Source: a virus. From it: a DNA stretch of 36,975 bases. The position numbers and the translations under genes were made by a program. The stretch covers positions 1-36,975 of the IMG/VR virus record IMGVR_UViG_3300029258_002761; one strand, 5' to 3'. How positions within the stretch are numbered: position 1 is the stretch's first letter; every line of letters starts with the position of its first letter. The notes under the pieces are model-generated. The model ran no database searches. It was given only the letters and a program-made list of their open reading frames with translations, and was not told where the DNA came from. Of the stretch, positions 1-6,836 are shown piece by piece.

Positions 1-44
1 TCCTCTGTCTGGAAATACTCTTTCGTTACCTTGATGACTTTCAT
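1..44 (-). CDS. Partial small protein, N-terminus only
   Basis: Only the first 14 codons are inside the window; the gene runs off the left edge. The start is supported by an AAGGAG ribosome site 6-7 bases before the ATG. The visible peptide begins MKVIKVTKEYFQTE, which looks to me like the start of small phage proteins of unknown function. It is the last visible gene of the leftward early cluster. Confidence 0.5.
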   Translation of the reverse strand, partial: MKVIKVTKEYFQTE

Positions 45-92
45 ATTTCACTCCTTAAATATACACTATTTCTGGTTAAAAAGCAAGTGATT

Positions 93-350
93 TTAACCGA
101 TTTCTTTTGGTTTTGTTGGATTTTCATAAGCAGTTAGAACCTCCTTTAACTTTTTAATATAGTTATTAAGTTCAATAATATACTCTTCTAAAGTTTTTGT
201 ATAAGCATCTTTAAATATTTTTATTTCTTCTGAATGTTTTTTATATAATTTATCTTGTTCTTCACATACTTTATGAGCTTGATAAGAACCTAAGAATCCT
301 CCAAAAGAAAGACAACCTAAAACAAGAAAAGATAATAAAATATTTTTCAT
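93..350 (-). CDS. Small membrane-anchored coiled-coil protein
   Basis: The 85-residue product starts with a hydrophobic segment (about residues 4-22) that contains VLGC, a weak lipobox-like sequence, followed by a charged helical stretch likely to form a coiled coil (about 30-75). An N-terminal anchor with a helical outer domain resembles spanins or small envelope proteins, but there is no family match I recognise. It follows the 101-residue gene by 3 bases and has a GGAG site 8-9 bases upstream, so the two are probably translated together. Function unknown. Confidence 0.65.
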   Translation of the reverse strand: MKNILLSFLVLGCLSFGGFLGSYQAHKVCEEQDKLYKKHSEEIKIFKDAYTKTLEEYIIELNNYIKKLKEVLTAYENPTKPKEIG

Positions 351-353
351 AAT

Positions 354-659
354 TTATTTCTCCTGCAATTCTTTAAGATCTTTATACAACTCATTAAATT
401 CTATGGCGGTGTCCTTTCCAAGATAAGAGGCTTTACAAAATACTTTTAAGGCTCTGCATGCATCTCTTTCTTCAACAGAAAAATACGGAGCCTTGCATGT
501 TTCATTAATGCTTTCGCAGGTTCCTTTAACGATCATATCTGTTGTTTTTATGGCATTGTAAAGAGACGAGTTACAGCCAAATAAAACAACCCCAAACCAA
601 ATGATTACAGCCATACTCAAGGTTGCGATGACCATCCAATACATAAGTTCCTTTTTCAT
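354..659 (-). CDS. Small membrane or lipoprotein-like protein with Cys residues
   Basis: The 101-residue product has an N-terminal hydrophobic stretch (about residues 7-28) ending in LFGC, which could be a lipoprotein cleavage site or simply a membrane anchor. The outer part carries four further cysteines (about positions 48, 55, 68 and 75), suggesting disulfides outside the cytoplasm. An AAGGAG site lies 6 bases before the ATG. It is the upstream partner of the 85-residue anchored protein. The pair might be a two-component spanin or a surface-exclusion protein; that is inference only. Confidence 0.65.
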   Translation of the reverse strand: MKKELMYWMVIATLSMAVIIWFGVVLFGCNSSLYNAIKTTDMIVKGTCESINETCKAPYFSVEERDACRALKVFCKASYLGKDTAIEFNELYKDLKELQEK

Positions 660-670
660 GTTAATCTCCT

Positions 671-1135
671 TTATTCTGTTATACCAAGGTTATCAAAAAA
701 CTTATCAGCAAAGTTACCAGCTTTTTTCATGCTGTGTTCGGGCTTGTTTTTGTTAACCTTTCTTTTTATACCATACTGCTCAAGTACTCTGTTAATACCT
801 ATTTTAGTTATCTTTCCCCCTTCCTTTTCATACATAGTATATACGGCAATGACAGCCTTTTTAACATAATCTGGATGAAGATTAAGCACAGCACAAGTCC
901 ATGCAAACGTTCCTGTTTTGTTATAATCCATCTTATCTTTAAAAACCATTATATATGCTTTTTTTTGTTCTATTTTAGGATAATCAGCCGTTGCTGGTGG
1001 TATAAATATATCATATATTAATGATACGAGGTATTTTCTCCAAAACTTGTGATATTCATCGTCTTTGCCTTCTTCCCAAAGGATACGCTCATTAATTCCT
1101 CTTACCCTTGTGCTTCCTATTTCACTGTAAAACAT
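671..1135 (-). CDS. Hypothetical early protein
   Basis: A 154-residue soluble, mildly basic protein with predicted helices and no motif I recognise. The C-terminal third (about 95-150) is rich in Lys and helical, compatible with nucleic acid binding but not diagnostic. Its ATG overlaps the stop of the upstream 71-residue gene by one base (TAATG), so translation is likely coupled. Confidence 0.6.
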   Translation of the reverse strand: MFYSEIGSTRVRGINERILWEEGKDDEYHKFWRKYLVSLIYDIFIPPATADYPKIEQKKAYIMVFKDKMDYNKTGTFAWTCAVLNLHPDYVKKAVIAVYTMYEKEGGKITKIGINRVLEQYGIKRKVNKNKPEHSMKKAGNFADKFFDNLGITE

Positions 1136-1350
1136 TAAACATTGCCTCGATATTTCTTATTAAGGTGTCTGCCGTTTAATATTCCAAGCCTGTACCATAC
1201 ACATTCACTATCATAAATATATGGGGATTTTATCATTAAAGGGCATATATCGCATCTTGCTGAAAATCTTTTTTCTTTGTTCGGCCAATACTTATTACAA
1301 ACCTTTCTTATTTGTGATACCGTCATGTTTTTAATTAGTATTTCTTTCAT
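1135..1350 (-). CDS. Small Cys-containing hypothetical protein
   Basis: A 71-residue basic protein with cysteines at 18, 33, 36 and 50, the middle pair as CxxC. A small zinc-binding fold is possible. The start overlaps the preceding stop as ATGA. It lies in a run of small early proteins of the sort that often act on host functions, but nothing in the sequence names a target. Confidence 0.6.
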   Translation of the reverse strand: MKEILIKNMTVSQIRKVCNKYWPNKEKRFSARCDICPLMIKSPYIYDSECVWYRLGILNGRHLNKKYRGNV

Positions 1351-1769
1351 TTAATTTTTTCCCCTTTTAAGGAATAAATCTCGAATGATGATGACGCTGA
1401 CCCTGCCTTCATTTTTCCAGAACATGGCCAAATTCTAAGAAGGCCACTTTTTGGCAAACAATCAATAGACCATCCAGACGGTGGTATTTCATTAGGGACT
1501 CGGCCATATTTCTTTAACCAATTATCACCATAACCGCCAATTCCATCTATATGAATCACATCACTACATCCAGATAGACGGCATATTGGCGTGTTCCCCT
1601 TTATAGCAACAAAATCCATACACCTATATCCACTATCATGTAAATCTTTTGCTTTGCCGGGGATTATAACCATACTGTTAAATACAACCGGAGTACTCCA
1701 ATCTTTGCGATAAGGAATAGATTCAAAATCTTTTTTTGTCATTTCATTAACTTTTTTTTTAATTTCCAT
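1347..1769 (-). CDS. Phage hypothetical protein of a recurrent family
   Basis: I start the 140-residue protein at the ATG at 1769, one base overlapping the resolvase stop, because AAAGGGG lies 6 bases upstream; a GTG one codon earlier is less likely. The core has a string of Gly, Cys and aromatic residues (CRLSGCSD, about 63-70; GGYGDNW, about 79-85). I recall similar proteins in unrelated phages with the MTKK-F-PYR opening seen here at residues 10-21, always without a known function. Its position next to a RuvC-like enzyme suggests a DNA metabolism neighbourhood only. Confidence 0.65.
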   Translation of the reverse strand: MEIKKKVNEMTKKDFESIPYRKDWSTPVVFNSMVIIPGKAKDLHDSGYRCMDFVAIKGNTPICRLSGCSDVIHIDGIGGYGDNWLKKYGRVPNEIPPSGWSIDCLPKSGLLRIWPCSGKMKAGSASSSFEIYSLKGEKIK

Positions 1770-2248
1770 CACAATCCCCTTTCTGCCATTATTTGCCTGC
1801 CATATTCCGCAATTAATAATGCTTCTGCCCTGCCATCATGTTTCTTTTCAATAGGCGCATCCGGCCAAATAGCTTTAGCCATCATAATCGATTTAGTCTT
1901 GTCTTTATCAAGTCCAAGGTATTTCTTCCACCCGGGTAGATCGTTGTCTTTGTTTCGGTTTTTTGGATATACCTCATAGATTTGGCATTTATTTATAGAA
2001 TACTCGGCTAATATCTCGGCAATCATTAACGCTCTCTCGTAATACATACCCATTGTTAAGATACTCTTTGGTGATGCGCCCCTGAAAGGCATTACCTTTT
2101 CAATAAAAACCGATGTTGCATCATATCGTTTTTTAACAAAAAGGGCGGATTTAACTCTGTTAGGCATATCAATTACACTAAAATATTCGCCATTATCAAA
2201 TATATATCCAATCGCCCCTTTTCTGCCTGAATCGATTCCTATTATCAT
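1769..2248 (-). CDS. RuvC-like Holliday junction resolvase
   Basis: The 159-residue protein has the RNase H-like fold signature of phage RuvC-type resolvases: an N-terminal IIGIDSGRKGA strand with Asp6, a central acidic residue in FIEKVMP (Glu50), and a C-terminal HDGRAEALLIA helix with Asp138 and Glu142. These carboxylates would bind two metal ions to cut four-way junctions. Length fits phage family members. Resolution of branched DNA before packaging, and after ERF-mediated annealing, is the likely role. An AAGGAT site precedes the ATG, which overlaps the upstream stop as ATGA. Confidence 0.9.
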   Translation of the reverse strand: MIIGIDSGRKGAIGYIFDNGEYFSVIDMPNRVKSALFVKKRYDATSVFIEKVMPFRGASPKSILTMGMYYERALMIAEILAEYSINKCQIYEVYPKNRNKDNDLPGWKKYLGLDKDKTKSIMMAKAIWPDAPIEKKHDGRAEALLIAEYGRQIMAERGL

Positions 2249-2442
2249 GGGTTATCCTTCTTTTTAGTGGTATATAATTCATATTCTGGAGCTATCCAAA
2301 TATGGAAGCAAATCCAATGAAATGCCCACAAATGATCATGATAAACTTTCGGTTTCCAATTCCACCAAAAAACATTTATACGGACTTTAATTTCTATCCC
2401 GCCAATCTTACAACCGTTATATTTACCTCTTGGCCACTTCAT
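2245..2442 (-). CDS. Trp-rich hypothetical protein
   Basis: A 65-residue basic protein unusually rich in Trp, His and Tyr in its middle (WKPKVYHDHLWAFHW region, about 29-44). I chose the ATG at 2442 because GAGG lies 5 bases upstream; an in-frame GTG at 2448 is the alternative. No family recognised. It sits between the resolvase and the fibronectin-like membrane protein. Confidence 0.5.
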   Translation of the reverse strand: MKWPRGKYNGCKIGGIEIKVRINVFWWNWKPKVYHDHLWAFHWICFHIWIAPEYELYTTKKKDNP

Positions 2443-2449
2443 ACCCACC

Positions 2450-2896
2450 TCAATTAATATTAATAACTATCTGCACAGACAATTGTAAATTTGTAGGGCT
2501 TCCGGGCTTAAAGGCAAACGTATGGCAAACAATATTCGAAGGATCACTTTCAAGGCCGCCTTGATCAAATGCCGTTAAATAAAAGCACACTTCTTGATTA
2601 TCAGTTACCGTCATGTCAACCTGGGTTGTCTCTGTGCCTGCCGGTATTTCTATAATTACTGCATTAGGTTCAGACTGATTATATAGCCGATATCCAGCAA
2701 GATCGGTTTCTTGATTGGCGTTCCATTCAAAGGTTAATCTTTGATTCTGCTGGACTTCCTGTGCATCGGCTATTGCCGCCCATACGCCGATAGCGACAAG
2801 AACAAATCCGGCCACAAGTAATATATTGCCAATGGCCCTAACAACATTTAGACAATAAGTATTTTTTTCTTTCTCGGTTAGATATTTCTTTTTCAT
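2450..2896 (-). CDS. Membrane-anchored fibronectin type III-like protein
   Basis: The 148-residue protein has a charged cytoplasmic N-terminus, one transmembrane or signal segment (about 21-45), and one extracytoplasmic fibronectin type III-like domain (about 50-135). The pattern FEWNANQETDLAGYRLY, then a VCFYLTAFDQGGLES stretch and SNIVC, is typical of the beta-sandwich found in secreted proteins of environmental Proteobacteria and Desulfobacterota. Such a domain binds proteins or glycans. Expression from the early region and an anchor suggest an envelope role such as superinfection exclusion, but this is inference. A GGAAAT ribosome site precedes the start. Confidence 0.75.
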   Translation of the reverse strand: MKKKYLTEKEKNTYCLNVVRAIGNILLVAGFVLVAIGVWAAIADAQEVQQNQRLTFEWNANQETDLAGYRLYNQSEPNAVIIEIPAGTETTQVDMTVTDNQEVCFYLTAFDQGGLESDPSNIVCHTFAFKPGSPTNLQLSVQIVININ

Positions 2897-2899
2897 GGT

Positions 2900-3175
2900 T
2901 TATTTCCTTTCCCCGCATGGACAAACGATTTCCTTTACTTCTATCATTGTTTTGTTTCCATATCCAAACCTTGACCCTTCATTACACCAGGAATCAAAAT
3001 TCTCAAATGAGAAATGGGAATCCATCATATTAGGATCAATATCGACTTTCAGCTTGACGCCCTTTTTCCAATAATCTTGATTCTCTTGGTTGGTATATAT
3101 CGTTTTTGTTAATATGTGGCCGATGTAAAAACCTATAAAAATCCCTAAAAAAGCAATTAATATATCGGTTTTCAT
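2900..3175 (-). CDS. Small single-pass membrane protein
   Basis: A 91-residue protein with an N-terminal membrane helix (about 5-25) and a soluble part that ends in CPCGER, with another Cys near residue 64. An AGGAG site precedes the ATG, which overlaps the stop of the YopX gene as ATGA. It is followed at once by the fibronectin-like membrane protein, so the two envelope proteins may be co-translated. Function unknown. Confidence 0.6.
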   Translation of the reverse strand: MKTDILIAFLGIFIGFYIGHILTKTIYTNQENQDYWKKGVKLKVDIDPNMMDSHFSFENFDSWCNEGSRFGYGNKTMIEVKEIVCPCGERK

Positions 3176-3546
3176 TTCTTCTCCTTTTCATCTAATAATA
3201 TCATATTCTCGTAGATATTGCCGATGACTTCAATATTGGATGATATAAGACATTCCATATCAGCCCACAATATTCCCCGCATACTTATTTTTTGTGGATT
3301 CGGATGTCCTACGCCCCAATCCGCAATAACAATATCCCCCTCATAAATCTCTTTGCCGTTACAATCTTTGAGGCCGGTGAACTGCATAAGGATAAAGCGT
3401 TCAGCTTCAGAATCAAATGTGCCAATAGCGAAGCCACCACGCTTGTTAGTATTCTTTATAAAAACATGGCTGGACACCTCAATTAACTTTTCAGGCATCC
3501 AGTTTTTCATCACCTTGTCCCAAGCCCTAAACTTAATCTCTCTCAT
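3172..3546 (-). CDS. YopX family protein
   Basis: The product matches the YopX family of phage proteins: it opens with REIKFRAWDK, has a central QFTGLKDCNGKEIYEGDIV segment and ends in a VIGNIYEN motif. YopX proteins are common in phages and have a beta-barrel N-domain; their role is not established. I start at the ATG at 3546 (124 residues), because AAGGAGAAGAA lies directly before it and it overlaps the upstream stop as ATGA; the in-frame ATG at 3564 would add six residues that are only the translated ribosome site. Confidence 0.9.
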   Translation of the reverse strand: MREIKFRAWDKVMKNWMPEKLIEVSSHVFIKNTNKRGGFAIGTFDSEAERFILMQFTGLKDCNGKEIYEGDIVIADWGVGHPNPQKISMRGILWADMECLISSNIEVIGNIYENMILLDEKEKK

Positions 3547-3767
3547 TTCTTCTCCTTCACCCATACGTTTAAATAACCATAGCCAGCTTGCATTACATTC
3601 ATTTTTGTTACTTTTTTACACTTTTTCATGATTGGACAATCTTTTTCTTTACAATCAAAATTCAATGCTTTTAAATCACAAAGTATGTCACAAAGAACCG
3701 CCCCATATTGAGATACGTATTTAAAGCTACAATATTCCCTAAATTTTCGATATGACATTAAGTACAT
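3543..3767 (-). CDS. Cys-rich hypothetical protein
   Basis: A 74-residue basic protein with cysteines at about 13, 26, 30, 39, 44 and 50, including CxxxC and C(x4)C spacings, so a metal-binding mini-domain is plausible. AAGGAT lies 7 bases before the ATG; another ATG three codons on is possible. It is translationally coupled to the YopX gene. Confidence 0.55.
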   Translation of the reverse strand: MYLMSYRKFREYCSFKYVSQYGAVLCDILCDLKALNFDCKEKDCPIMKKCKKVTKMNVMQAGYGYLNVWVKEKK

Positions 3768-3817
3768 AGTAAGATCCTTTTTTAAATAATAATAGCTTAT
3801 TTTTGATGTTTGGGGCG

Positions 3818-4006
3818 TTAGGATTGATTTTGTTGTTCTTGGAGAACGCCGTCATCAACCCCGTTTTCATATTGTGCATCCATACATTTTTGACATGGGC
3901 TAACTACTATTCCCGATCCCCACCGTGTTGTTTTAGTTTCAGATTGGCCACAAAGCCCTTCTCCACATGAACACCAAACCTCAATATCTATGCTTATTTC
4001 AGGCAT
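3818..4006 (-). CDS. Small zinc-finger-like protein
   Basis: A 62-residue acidic protein with CSCGEGLC near residues 12-19 and CQKC near 38-41, two Cys clusters that could bind zinc. Two adjacent ATGs occur; the second (4006) is better spaced from GGGAG. The gene overlaps the end of the upstream 62-residue gene. Similar short Cys-cluster proteins recur in phage early regions without known function. Confidence 0.6.
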   Translation of the reverse strand: MPEISIDIEVWCSCGEGLCGQSETKTTRWGSGIVVSPCQKCMDAQYENGVDDGVLQEQQNQS

Positions 4007-4187
4007 CATCTTCTCCCTTCATGTCGATTATCATTTCTCTCAACTTCCTATTTTCCTTTTTAAGCTCCCCAATCTTCTCATAAGGACATCCCTTTCCCGG
4101 CATATATTTTGTCCACTTAACGGTTGAATATATACATGATATGCCGGTGGAGTCGATAATCGGACATTCAGTGCAAAACTCCATCAT
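3999..4187 (-). CDS. Small Cys-motif protein with C-terminal coiled coil
   Basis: A 62-residue protein with CTECP near the start, two further cysteines (18 and 34), and a charged helix (about 38-58) likely to form a short coiled coil. AAGGGG lies 7 bases upstream of the ATG. It overlaps the end of the 55-residue gene before it by 20 bases. No function can be assigned. Confidence 0.55.
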   Translation of the reverse strand: MMEFCTECPIIDSTGISCIYSTVKWTKYMPGKGCPYEKIGELKKENRKLREMIIDMKGEDDA

Positions 4188-4335
4188 TGTTTATCCCCTT
4201 TCTTCTCTCTATTAATTTCTTATATTCCAGCCAAGTGTATCTAATACAAAAATTAATTATATGTTCTTTCTTTGAAAACCCTGGAAGTTGTAACCATTTT
4301 CTTAAATCTTCTGTCATATCTTCAATTTTCGTCAT
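4168..4335 (-). CDS. Small hypothetical protein after the helicase
   Basis: A 55-residue reading frame fills the gap between the helicase and the next Cys protein: it begins MTKIEDMTEDLRKW and includes a basic helix ending LEYKKLIERRKG. The ATG is 14 bases inside the helicase 3' end and the stop overlaps the next gene, a typical packed phage arrangement. The ribosome site is weak, so reinitiation from the helicase is likely. It could be a helicase partner because of its place, which is inference only. Confidence 0.6.
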   Translation of the reverse strand: MTKIEDMTEDLRKWLQLPGFSKKEHIINFCIRYTWLEYKKLIERRKGINNDGVLH

Positions 4336-5572
4336 GGTAAATTCCTTCCTCGATCATCTCTTGAGTATTACGATTATAATCAATTTGATATTTATAACCT
4401 GCTGGCCCGAATCTGTTTTTTCTGCATTCCAATAAATGTAATGCCCCATCCCTCTCGAAGTGAAGCCAGCCGTCTGAAATGTGCGCCATTTTCTTTGATT
4501 CTGCTAAGTTTCCTTCAGCATTTACCTGACAAAGAATAACACCGTGAATATCCATTCTTTTTGAAACGTCACGGAGTAATTTAACCCATCGGGCAAACCT
4601 CTCATCCCTTCCTTCTTGACCTTTAAATTCGTCCCTTACGATTTCCCCTATATAATCGAGAATCCAAAACTTTATTTCTTTCGTAAGGGCGTATCTTTCT
4701 ATCATTGCACAAACATCATGAATGTCCCTTGGATTATTGTCGGATACATAAAGAGGTGCTTTTTTATAAAGAACAAGGGATTTATCAACAATTTCGTTCA
4801 TGATGCCGGCCTTTATATTTCTTGAGCTTATTCCTGTTAAAATAGATAAAAATCTATCCTCAACATCGGAGGCACCCATTTCCAAAGAAACGAATAATCC
4901 CGGCACATTGTCTTTAATTGAAATGTTAGATAACCAATTTACGGCCATGCCGGTTTTCCCATGTCCAGACGGACCCGACAATAAAGTTACCCTTTTAGGC
5001 ACCAAACCGCCAAAATGGTGGTCTAAATGCACAAACCCTGTGCGGAAGCCCTCTATCGTATCTTTTTGCGACTGACGTTGAATTTGCCGCTCAAATATGC
5101 GGTTTGCAGAATCATTGCCAGAATAGATTTTGCCTTTTTCTCGCCTTCCACTGACGGCTATATCGGCCAATTCATTAAAAAGTGCCTGCTCATCTTCTAC
5201 ACAGCCAATTTGTTTTTGAATTTTATATATACCGTTTTGGAGCTTTCTTCGCCTTGAAAAGGATAAAACTTTTTGTAAAGGCCATGATAAATTTCGGTAT
5301 AGATCGCTTTGTTCAACTAGGTTGGCAATTTCACCATGATATTTTCCGCATTTTTCTGCTATGGCCGCAAAATCTATTTTTCCAGTTTGTATATACAAAT
5401 CTCTGGTAACTCTGTAAATCTCTTGATGCGTTGTATTGTAAAAATCATCTGGTCTTAATTTCTCTTGAATAGATAGAAAATAATTATTGTAATTAAGAAG
5501 TATTTTTCCGAGTTCTATCTTTTCGGCTTCCTCTGGATATAAAAGTTTTTTCTCGTTCGGAGTGGTAAACAT
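4322..5572 (-). CDS. DnaB-like replicative helicase
   Basis: The 416-residue protein has a DnaB N-terminal helical domain (about 8-105), a linker, and a RecA-type hexameric helicase core. Visible motifs are Walker A GPSGHGKT (200-207), the H1a SLEMG region with Glu231, Walker B FWILDYIG (302-309), motif H3 LCQVN (about 347-351), and CRKNRFGPAG (about 383-392) with the arginine finger. It would unwind the phage replication fork 5' to 3' using NTP, loaded by the organizer gene just upstream. Length is near that of short phage DnaB proteins. AGGAG precedes the ATG. Confidence 0.93.
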   Translation of the reverse strand: MFTTPNEKKLLYPEEAEKIELGKILLNYNNYFLSIQEKLRPDDFYNTTHQEIYRVTRDLYIQTGKIDFAAIAEKCGKYHGEIANLVEQSDLYRNLSWPLQKVLSFSRRRKLQNGIYKIQKQIGCVEDEQALFNELADIAVSGRREKGKIYSGNDSANRIFERQIQRQSQKDTIEGFRTGFVHLDHHFGGLVPKRVTLLSGPSGHGKTGMAVNWLSNISIKDNVPGLFVSLEMGASDVEDRFLSILTGISSRNIKAGIMNEIVDKSLVLYKKAPLYVSDNNPRDIHDVCAMIERYALTKEIKFWILDYIGEIVRDEFKGQEGRDERFARWVKLLRDVSKRMDIHGVILCQVNAEGNLAESKKMAHISDGWLHFERDGALHLLECRKNRFGPAGYKYQIDYNRNTQEMIEEGIYHDEN

Positions 5573-5581
5573 AAAGTTCTC

Positions 5582-6295
5582 CTAATAGCAAACATCATAT
5601 TTTTTTTTGTTGTTAATTAACGAGTCTTCATCTTCCCATCTTTTCCCATTCAAGTAAGATGAAGGATGTGGACAAAACTGGCCATTGTCTTTTGTCCAGT
5701 CTTCCGAGTCTTTTTTGTTTTTAATGTCGAGAATTATAATTTCTATCAACTTGACATCCGGCTTTAGTTTTTTCCAGGCTTTTAAGGCAGATTGCTTGTT
5801 TACTTTTTTTGGATAACTTTCCCAGAAATGCTTGAACGATTCGTCATATATATTATTATTATTTTCATTCTTTCCATTATTATCATTCTTGTCTGTGCCC
5901 CCTTGCGTTCTCGATGCGTTCTCGATGCGTTCCGTTTCCGTTTCATATGCGTTACGCTTGGGGTCGTAACTCTCGTAATTTATTACCTTTATCCGTGTCG
6001 TTATCGTTTCATTTGCGTACACAATTTGGTTCATCCTTTGTAACAGGTCTAGGAACCGTTTTACCTTTGTCTTACCCCAGCCCCATCGCCTGCCCCATGT
6101 TTTCATGCTCTTTAAAGATTCTCCATAATTACAATATAAAATTTTCATTCCAAGCATTACTTTTTGAGGTTCGTACGAGTGCTGTGACTCCATCAAAATA
6201 TCGATCCAGGCTTCATATTTAGAGAATACTCTTTTTTCTCTATAAAATTCATGATCTTGAATTTTACGCCAGATAGCTATATAGCCTCTATGCAT
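5582..6295 (-). CDS. Replisome organizer / replication initiation protein
   Basis: The 237-residue protein has an N-terminal winged-helix-like part (about 1-110, opening GYIAIWRKIQDHEFY) as in phage replisome organizers, a low-complexity Asn/Glu linker (about 120-148), and a C-terminal domain with FWESYPKKVNKQSALKAWKKL and CPHPSSYLNGKRWED, a pattern seen in DnaT/DnaD-like phage replication proteins. It likely binds the origin and recruits the DnaB-like helicase, whose gene begins nine bases downstream. The ATG follows a short GGGGCAACA and lies just after the cloverleaf element at 6312-6400. Confidence 0.85.
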   Translation of the reverse strand: MHRGYIAIWRKIQDHEFYREKRVFSKYEAWIDILMESQHSYEPQKVMLGMKILYCNYGESLKSMKTWGRRWGWGKTKVKRFLDLLQRMNQIVYANETITTRIKVINYESYDPKRNAYETETERIENASRTQGGTDKNDNNGKNENNNNIYDESFKHFWESYPKKVNKQSALKAWKKLKPDVKLIEIIILDIKNKKDSEDWTKDNGQFCPHPSSYLNGKRWEDEDSLINNKKKYDVCY

Positions 6296-6311
6296 TGTTG
6301 CCCCAAAAATA

Positions 6312-6400
6312 AAAAAAGGCCATTAGATTTGTGCCAACCAGGAGGACGCCTGGTTCCTCTTTCGAGGCCCCCTTTCGGGGCAAATCTAATGACCTTTTTT
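6312..6400 (-). ncRNA. Cloverleaf-shaped structured RNA candidate
   Basis: Read on the minus strand, a 20-bp outer stem (6312-6331 with 6381-6400; the inner 14 bp are mixed sequence with one G-U pair, the outer 6 are A-U) closes a four-way junction with three hairpins. These are 6369-6372/6377-6380 and 6356-6359/6364-6367, both with GAAA loops on the minus strand, and a 7-bp stem 6336-6342/6349-6355 with a 6-base loop. A run of seven U follows. GNRA loops form only on the minus-strand RNA, which sets the strand. It lies between the zinc-ribbon gene and the replisome organizer. It could be a terminator or attenuator, a small RNA, or an origin structure. No known family recognised; it is not a tRNA. 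Confidence 0.7.
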
Positions 6401-6483
6401 GTAAGTCGAATTATCATATTTTAGTCCCGTTTTGATTGGCATCTTAATAAATATCAAATCCCTTATTTCTTGTCAAGCATTAT

Positions 6484-6642
6484 TTATTTCTCATTGGTAG
6501 CAATAGATTCGTTTTTTAAGGGCCGGACTCGCTTTTTATCCCAATAAGGGCTATTACATCCAGGGCATACAGTTGGCCGGTTTTCAGTCCTTGGTATCCA
6601 TGTATGATCACATCTTAAGCAAGTGTATTTTGGTATATTCAT
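6484..6642 (-). CDS. Small zinc-ribbon protein
   Basis: A 52-residue protein with Cys8-x2-Cys11 and Cys26-x2-Cys29 around a short beta-turn, then SPYWDKKR, the usual layout of a small zinc ribbon of the kind often annotated in phages and plasmids as a DNA- or RNA-binding protein. AAAGGAT lies about 6 bases before the ATG. It is part of the leftward operon, 11 bases after the excisionase-like gene. Binding nucleic acid is likely; the target is unknown. Confidence 0.8.
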   Translation of the reverse strand: MNIPKYTCLRCDHTWIPRTENRPTVCPGCNSPYWDKKRVRPLKNESIATNEK

Positions 6643-6653
6643 GATGATCCTTT

Positions 6654-6836
6654 CTATTTTTGTAGTTTTTTAATCTCTCGTTTATAAGCCTTCACATCTT
6701 TTAAATAAAATCTCCAGTATCGGCCTTCCTGCCATCCAGTGAGCTTTCCTTTTCTGGCTAAAAAGATGACATCGTCAGGGCTGCAGTCAAGGAAGTGGGC
6801 TACGTCTTTACTTCTTAATATTGTGTTTGGCTTCAT
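6654..6836 (-). CDS. Excisionase/MerR-like helix-turn-helix protein
   Basis: A 60-residue basic protein with the short winged-helix plan of the excisionase (HTH_17) family: LRSKDVAHFLDCSPDDVIFLARKGKLTG forms the helix-turn-helix and the WRFYLKDVKAYKRE segment the wing and last helix. Such proteins bind DNA and act as excisionases or small regulators. No integrase is visible here, so a regulatory or architectural role is as likely. The ATG overlaps the pentapeptide gene stop as ATGA. Confidence 0.85.
   Translation of the reverse strand: MKPNTILRSKDVAHFLDCSPDDVIFLARKGKLTGWQEGRYWRFYLKDVKAYKREIKKLQK

Noticed and set aside
734-1021. Plus-strand ORF opposite the 154-residue early gene
   Set aside because: No ribosome site and wrong direction for the early cluster; composition is that of an antisense shadow.
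6312-6400. tRNA gene
   Set aside because: The shape is cloverleaf-like, but the stem lengths, lack of a T-loop motif, lack of an anticodon-type 7-base loop, and the U-run argue against a tRNA.
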